Positions 57,977 to 64,000 of a stretch of 64,000 bases of DNA are shown in pieces. Each line of letters starts with the position of its first letter. The stretch's first letter is position 1. This stretch comes from Agrostemma githago (lineage: Eukaryota > Streptophyta > Magnoliopsida > Caryophyllales > Caryophyllaceae): NCBI GenBank assembly GCA_958450325.1, contig OY288241.1:37810778-37874777 (forward strand), in the 5' to 3' direction. Made by a program: the position numbers and the translations under genes. The notes under the pieces are model-generated. The model ran no database searches. It had not been told where the DNA came from and saw nothing but the letters and a program-made list of their open reading frames with translations.

Positions 57977-59616
57977 TGATAAGGGTGTTTTGTATTGTTT
58001 ATTTCGCGTGTTTGGTCCCGCTTTCTTTGATGGAATCGCTCTTTAGAGCTGTTTCGAGGCTACTTACGCTTTTTATAGCATGTTTTAGGTTCCTAATGCT
58101 TATCATGGAGAAAGGGAACGATTCAATCTCGTTTCCAACGCATATGGAGCCAATGAAGAGAAGCGATGATGATTCGGTGCCTTAGACTCAATCCCGAGTC
58201 CCTTGGAGCTTATTTGAGAATATCCCAAGCACCGAGCATCGATAAGAAGCCTAAGAAGAGCAAGTAGGGACCTACATGACCGTGTTAGAAGCCTACATGG
58301 CTGTCATTCAAAGTGCAAAAGAAGTCGGCTCCCTGGAGTGAAACACGACCGTGTCACATAAGACACAATCATGTCGACATAGGTGTCACGACTGTGACAA
58401 GGAGGCTCACGGCCGGGACGGGTGGCTCACGACCGTGACATGGTGGCATCACGGCCGTGAGGCCTCTGCTACCTCCGCGCTTTGTCGTTTCACTTCCCTC
58501 ATTTGTAGAACCCTATAAATACCCCTCTCTTGTATTGTTTTAAGCACGAAACCCTAGATAAAAAACCATCATCCTTAGCTTAGTCTCTCCTTTATATTCC
58601 TTAATCTTTCCTTAATCCTAGCTTAATCTTAGCAAGTTACTCTCGTATTATTGGAATTCTTGAATAATCTATAAATCTTGACAACATTGGTGGATGTTTT
58701 TGGGTTTTCTTATATACAAGTTTCAATATTTTCATTCATCTTCTAGTTTGGTATAATTATTCTTCTCTCTTTTCTCTTAATCTTTCATAGTTAGTAAATT
58801 TTCAGTCTTTATCTTTTGTTTATTGTTTATCCTTGTTGTTTCTACATAATGAATGTGTTTGCTTTTGTGTATGTTTCTCTAGTTCATGTTAGTTTTAGTT
58901 TGAACATGTGTGAGTAGATTCTTGTGGGGTTAGTAGGGCAATTAGGTGTTAAATATGGGTGATTAGGGTTGATTGTAGGTAAAGGTTGAATCTTTGTTGT
59001 TAGTCACTTGTCATGCATGCCATGTGTTTGATGAAATGTTTGTTAGGGTGGTAGTGGCCAATACTACTCTTTCTTGTTTCTTTCTTCTTGTTGTATGCTT
59101 GATTGGTGGTTGAATGCTCTTGTTTTAGGTAACTTCTTGCATGAGTTTTCGGATTTATTCTTGTCGCGAGAGCGCGAACTTACCTTAGCAACTAGATGAC
59201 ACCTAGACCCTCTATTTCCTTACTAGCTCTCTACATCTATGAACCCGACCTAACCCTACTCTTCCTCTTATTGAATTCTTCATCATCTTAGCTATTGTTC
59301 TTGTTGTTTGTTGTTTTAATTTAGTCTTAGTTGAATCGTTTAGTTTATGTCATCCTTAGTTCCTTCATAATCATAGTTTTCTTACCTTTCATTGTCTTAG
59401 TTTGTTTAGTCTTGTTTCTTAGCTTAGTATTCATTGTAGTCATTCAATTCTCGATAATTATCCTTCATTGTGATCTTGCGTGCAACTTAGTCTTGTCTCT
59501 AGGAAAACTCTAGTTTAATCTCTACCGCCTCCGTGGTTCGACCCGACTTACCCTAGCTACTAGTTAGGATTAGTTGGTTTATTTGGTGTCGGGTTCCGCG
59601 ACAAATCCCTCCATCA
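57977..59616 (+). repeat. Element F 5' LTR (1640 bp)
   Basis: TGATAAGGGTG start, CTCCATCA end. Palindromes at 58343-58354, 58384-58399, 58427-58438 and 58449-58460 (TCACGGCCGTGA) lie upstream of TATAAATA (58514-58521). Related to the LTR of G in layout and short segments (for example the CGCGAGAGCGCGAACTTACC box near 59164), but diverged. Confidence 0.87.
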
Positions 59617-59619
59617 ATT

Positions 59620-59637
59620 TGGCGCCGTTGCCGTGGA
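59620..59637 (+). other. Element F primer binding site (tRNA-Asp type, one mismatch)
   Basis: TGGCGCCGTTGCCGTGGA; element G has the perfect TGGCGCCGTTGCCGGGGA complementary to plant tRNA-Asp. Confidence 0.88.
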
Positions 59638-59791
59638 CGGTGTATGTCTAGACTTTGTTTGCTTATTTTCTTGACTAGTTACCGTTTTTGTGTGTTCTTT
59701 TTTTCTTGTCTTTTGTTGTGTGCGTTTATTGTCTCTACCTTGTGCCCATAAAGCACTAAGTGTTCTCACGTTTGTTCCAAGTGTGTAGTGT

Positions 59792-62142
59792 ATGCCTAGG
59801 AGGGGAGACAACTCCTTAATCTTCAATTCGGAGCCGGAAAGACTCTTTAGAGCCTTTCGTCAAAGGACAATTGCTAGAGTTTGGAATTCTTAACCGGGTA
59901 CTAGCGGCTAGCGCCAACATCGAGGAGCAAGATCAAGGACTTGACTTAAACGAAGCATCTCAAGAGACTACCGAACGGACCTTCTTGAATCCCTTCGGTA
60001 CATTATTATTCCAATCACCTCCTATATCTCCTTTAACATCTCAATCAAGTTCTACACCGTCATCACCAATCCATCCAACCATGCCTAAGTTCTCTTCATA
60101 TTCAACCTTCACGGGAGACATTTTGCCCGGTCCAACCGCCTTACCGGCCGCATATGTCGGATATTTTGTGGCTAAAGTTCAATTTATCCAATTGGTTAAA
60201 AGAAGTCAATTTAGTGGTTTGCCAAAGGAAGACCCACATCAACATATGGAGACTTTTTTCGACTATTGTGATGCCATTCCACAAGTGGGAATAACCCAAG
60301 ACCAAATCCGGTGGGTTCTTTTCCCCTTCTCTTTGATTGGCAAGGTGAAACTATGGTTTAAAAGCCTCAACAAAGCGGCTCTTGGTATAGACACATGGAA
60401 GAATGAAGCTAGCTCTAGCATTTTACCAAAAGTTCTATCCACCGGAGAAGACCAACTTATTGAGAGCTTCAATCACAGGGTTTCAACAACGTGATGAAGA
60501 AAGTCTCTATGAATTGTGGGAAAGGTTTAAGGCCTTGGTCCGTTCTTGCCCCCATCATGGGTTGTCTCAATGGTTCTTGGTCCAACAATTTTGGAAAGAT
60601 TCAAGGGCTATACTCAACATGGGCTCTAATGGGAGGTTTACCGAGGTCGATGATGATCAAACTTGGTCTAGAATCGAAGAAATGGCAGTCCACAACTCTC
60701 AATATAGTAGGCCCAGGAAAGAAAATAGAGGGGGAAGGCACGAAATCGATGCTATCACACAACTTAGTGCCGATCTTGGGGCACTATTGAAGACCCACAT
60801 GTATGCCATCGATAAGAAGCTCCAAGGTCACTTTAATCAAGCTCAAGGCCTATGTTCTTCCCACCAACATTCTATCCATCAAGTTAATGCTTTGAAAGTG
60901 GTTTCTCCAACCTCATATTATGGGATATGTGAAATTGTGGGATATATGGACATGAGCCCCAACATTGTCGAAGTAACATTGAGCAAGTCAACGCTTTTCA
61001 AGCGTACAAACAAGGTACTTCATACTCCCCTTACAAGGCTCAAAATGTGCAAAACCCTAAAATATACCAAAATTCTCAACAAGCTCAACAACAAGGCCAA
61101 CATCAAATCCACCCATCATATGTTGCTCCTCCCTTAAGGGACAATAAAGGCTACCAAGGTTACCAAGGCAATCAAAGGTCTTTTAACAACTTCCAACAAC
61201 AAAATTCTTACAAAAACCAAGGTGCCTTCAATAATCAACAAAGTTTTAACAACCAAGGCTTCAATAATCAAGGTCCACATGGTTACCAAGGTAATCAACT
61301 CTCCCAAGGTTTCCAAAATCACAATCAAGTTGGCCTAAATCAAGGCAATTCTCAAGGGTTCCAAGGGAACTTTCAAAATCAACAAGGATTCCAAAATGCT
61401 CAACAAGACAACAAGCCAAGGAGCCGATCTTCAACTCATGACTATGGGTTCCCTTTAGCCATCACTAATACTCCACACAACCAACAATCCCCAACACCCG
61501 ATTTTTGACATGCAAAAGATGATGTTGGACATGTAAAGGAGTCAATTGGAGATTCAAAGGAACCAACAAAAATTCTATGCTCAAATTCAAAAGGATAACA
61601 AGGCAAGAGATACACATGTGAAGATGCTTGAAACTCAAATCACTCAATTTGCCTTGGGTACCTCATCTAGACAAAAAGGCCAACTTCCTCCTAAAGGGGT
61701 AACATCGAAAATTGAAACCGTGAACGCTATCACCTTGAGGAGTGGTGCATTATATGACTCTCCCTTGTTTCCTAATGAACAAGAAGCTATGAAAGAAGTG
61801 GAATCTCCGAGCCAAGACAATGAAAATTTGGGGAATCTCATGGAAGAGCAAGTCTTATGGGAGGTTGAGAAACCAATTGAAGATGAGCTACCTCCACCCA
61901 ATGAAGAAATTGAAACAAAGAAAAAGGAAGTTACGGTGGAAAAATCCAAGCCTAAAGAAGTTAACAAGAACAACATCAAGTTGCCCTTCCCATCAAGGCA
62001 ATTGAAGACTAACGCGGATGTTCAATTTGATAAGTTCCTCGATATTGTGAAAAAATTAGATGTGAACATCCCCTTCACCAAGTTGATTACCCAAGTCCCG
62101 GCTTATGGGAAGTTTATGAGGGAAATTTTGGCAAGAAAGTGA
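59792..62142 (+). pseudogene. gag: Element F Athila-type gag, multiply frameshifted
   Basis: ATG 59792 (MPRRGDNSLIF) runs 32 codons to a TAA. The next frame (to 60494) has the Gag N-domain (GLPKEDPHQHMETFFDYCDAI). A shift near 60405 leads to the retrotransposon Gag core (AFYQKFYPPEKTN, ESLYELWERFKALVRSCPHHG). Another near 61047 leads to a Gln/Asn/Gly-rich tract (61140-61430). The last frame (61546-62142) holds ITLRSGALY, then PFTKLITQVPAYGKFMREIL, the segment that precedes protease in Athila. At least three frameshifts; no protease follows. Confidence 0.88.
61140..61430 (+). repeat. Gln/Asn/Gly-rich low-complexity gag segment
   Basis: Repeated GYQGNQ, FNNQ, GFQ-type units encode a prion-like tract of roughly 95 residues in place of an obvious zinc knuckle. 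Confidence 0.75.
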
Positions 62143-62182
62143 TCCTTAGACAAGGTAAAGACCATAACATTTACAAGAGAAG

Positions 62183-63773
62183 TGATAAGTGTAATTTGTA
62201 GTTCCTAATTTGCTGTGTTTTGGTCCCTTTTTCCTTGCGGAATCACTTCTTGGGAGCGGTTCATGGGCTACTTATGCTTCCTCTAGCTCGTTTCAGGTTC
62301 CCGAGACCATTCATGAAGAGTTGGAGCGATTCCGACTCAATATATACACTTTTCGGAGCCAACGAAGCGGAGGAACGATCACTCGATGCCTTGGATTCGA
62401 CCCCGAGACCTTGGGACCCGATCCCGAGCCCCTTAGACTCGATCCCGAGACCTGAGAGTCGATCAGAAGCCCATCTGAAGCAAGGAGGAACCTTAAAGAT
62501 CATATTGGAGGCCTACAAGACTCATCCCCGACGGGTAAGGCCTCATCCCGTCCGGGATGAGGTGCACGAATAGAGCTGCTACTGTTTTGGCTCCGTCCCG
62601 GGCGGGACCAATCCCGTCCCGGTTGGGACCGTGGAGCTGTAGCCGCATTGTTCCTTTCCTTCCTCCTTCATTCTTGTAACCCTATATATACTCCTCTTTT
62701 GTAATGTTTAAGCACCATACTGTACACTACTTTACCCTAGATCATTTTAGGCCTCCATTAAGCATTCAAACCCTAGATTAGTGTTCCTCACATTAGTTTT
62801 AATCTCTCTTTAATCCTTAGTTAATCTTTGTTAAGCTAGTTTAGTTAATCTTGTATTAAGAGGATACTTGAAGATTCATCCAAGCTTGACAACCTTGGAG
62901 TTGATTTGGGTTTCTTATTTATGCAAGTTTACATCTTTTTCATCATCTTGTTGTTGGTATAATCCTCTCTACTCTTGCGCTTTGTTATTTATTCAAGTTT
63001 GAATCTTTACTTAGTGTTTATTGTTATTGTTCTTGTTCTTGATAATGGATGTTTGGTTTATGATGTTGTTTTCTCTTATTGTTGTTATGGTTAGTTTGAT
63101 AATGAGTGAGTAGTCTCTTTGTGGGTTAGTAGGGGGACTAAGGGTAGATTATGGGTGATTAGGGCTTGATTAGAGGTAAAGGGTGAATCTTTGTTGTTAG
63201 TCACATATTGGGCACTCTATGTGTTTGTTGATATGCTTGTGTGAGTAGTAGTGGCCATGCTTCCCATACTTGTGCTCATCTTCTCATTGTTTGTCTATTA
63301 TGTGGTTGTGTTGAGGTTAGTCTTAGACGCGAGAGCGCGAACTTACCTCTGTGTTGGTCTACGTAGCGAGAGCCCGGACCGACTCTAGCAATTAGGAGAC
63401 ACCTACACCCTTGACCACCCCAATTACCCTACTACACTTATGAACCCGACCTAACCCACTTCTTTTCATATTTGATTCAACTTCTTAGTTAGTCATCATT
63501 TCTCTAGTTCATTGTTTAGTTTGTATTTAGTTATTTCATTTAGCATTGTTTTAGCCTAGTTCATTGTTAGCCTTGTCTTACCTCTTCTCCCATCATAGTT
63601 TGTCAATTAGCATTTCTTTGTGTTTGTTTGTGACTTAGTCTCGTTTTTAGGCCGACCTAGTCTAGACCTTACAATACCGTCTCCGTGGATATCGACCCTA
63701 CTTGCCCTAGCTACCCACTAGGAATAGTCGGTTAAATATTGATCGGCGGGACCCACGACAAATCCCACCATCA
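62183..63773 (+). repeat. Element G 5' LTR (1591 bp)
   Basis: TGATAAGTG start, CACCATCA end. Perfect 10-bp-arm inverted repeat (62541-62550 and 62553-62562), then GTCCCGGGCGGGAC (62595-62608) and GTCCCGGTTGGGAC, all upstream of TATATATA (62683-62690). Confidence 0.87.
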
Positions 63774-63776
63774 ATT

Positions 63777-63794
63777 TGGCGCCGTTGCCGGGGA
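63777..63794 (+). other. Element G primer binding site (tRNA-Asp)
   Basis: TGGCGCCGTTGCCGGGGA, perfect complement of the plant tRNA-Asp 3' end. Confidence 0.93.
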
Positions 63795-64000
63795 CGGTGC
63801 ATTGTTTAGACTTAGTTTGCTTATTGCTAGACTTAGTTACCCTTCTTTGTGTTCTTCTATCATCTCTTGTGCATATTCTCTAGATTTTTCTTGTTTCATT
63901 AGTTTTATTTCTCTCTCTTTTCTCTTTGTCTTTCGATTGTGCTTGTTTATTGTCGTTACCTAGTGCCCATAAAGCACTAGGTGTTCTCACGTTTGCTCAA
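63795..64000 (+). other. Element G leader
   Basis: Similar to 59638-59780 of F, including the CCCATAAAGCACTARGTGTT stretch before the expected gag start. No coding sequence within the window. Confidence 0.7.

Larger units (their letters stand above)
57977..62182 (+). mobile_element. Element F: Athila-like Gypsy retrotransposon, truncated
   Basis: LTR 57977-59616, tRNA-Asp-type PBS, short leader and a broken Athila-type gag. Protease and pol are absent: the sequence changes to element G at 62183, directly after the gag C-terminal motif. The rest of F may lie beyond G outside the window. F itself is inserted into the LINE. Confidence 0.85.
62183..64000 (+). mobile_element. Element G: Athila-like Gypsy retrotransposon, 5' part, runs off window
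   Basis: LTR 62183-63773, followed by a perfect tRNA-Asp PBS and 206 bp of leader resembling that of F. Because a PBS follows, this is a 5' LTR and not the 3' LTR of F. Confidence 0.87.

Noticed and set aside
62183..63773. 3' LTR of element F
   Set aside because: It is followed by a perfect primer binding site and leader, and differs strongly from 57977-59616, so it is the 5' LTR of another element.

Overview
This is plant nuclear DNA made entirely of nested transposable elements. I found no host protein gene, rRNA, tRNA or CRISPR array. Two Tat-clade Ty3/Gypsy elements that carry an amplified GC-rich tandem repeat between pol and the 3' LTR resemble the Retand family described from Silene. 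With the Ogre-like, Athila-like and Tekay-like relatives present, this points to a Caryophyllaceae/Caryophyllales species, possibly Silene. That is an inference, not a measurement.

Layout. (A) 1-13251: a Tat/Ogre-like element whose 5' LTR is cut by the window start. It is inserted in the 5' LTR of (B). (B) 13252-23762: a non-autonomous Tekay-like LTR element with a 3.5-kb LTR; it also contains a complete CACTA DNA transposon (14269-17932, 3-bp TSD). 23763-24343: anonymous spacer. (D) 24344-56511: a non-autonomous LTR element (TSD GTATT) of about 8.2 kb once its two guests are removed. Each LTR of D has taken in a Retand-like element: (C) 24722-36691 (TSD GTCAT) in the 5' LTR and (E) 44263-56239 (TSD GGATG) in the 3' LTR. 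56517-57976: AT-rich flank, then the 3' half of an L1-type LINE on the minus strand. (F) from 57977: an Athila-like element (LTR, PBS, broken gag), interrupted at 62183 by (G), a second, diverged Athila-like LTR with its own PBS that runs off the window.

Coding content. A, C and E each carry gag, aspartic protease, RT, RNase H, a second (archaeal-type) RNase H and integrase on the plus strand. All are broken by stops, frameshifts or small deletions. Between pol and the 3' LTR they carry genes on the opposite strand. A has one spliced gene resembling the plant mobile domain. C and E have a spliced gene resembling the 'putative gypsy type transposon' family (PF04195) with a coiled-coil tail, plus a second 194-codon gene with a basic N-terminus and an acidic C-terminus. 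Minus-strand TATA boxes and introns with normal splice sites indicate that these genes are expressed from their own antisense transcripts. This is the most interesting biology in the window.

Two patterns run across the elements. First, four different LTR families place short inverted repeats or palindromes upstream of a TATA box. Second, many inactivating stops in C and E are CAG to TAG, as expected if methylated CHG sites were deaminated.
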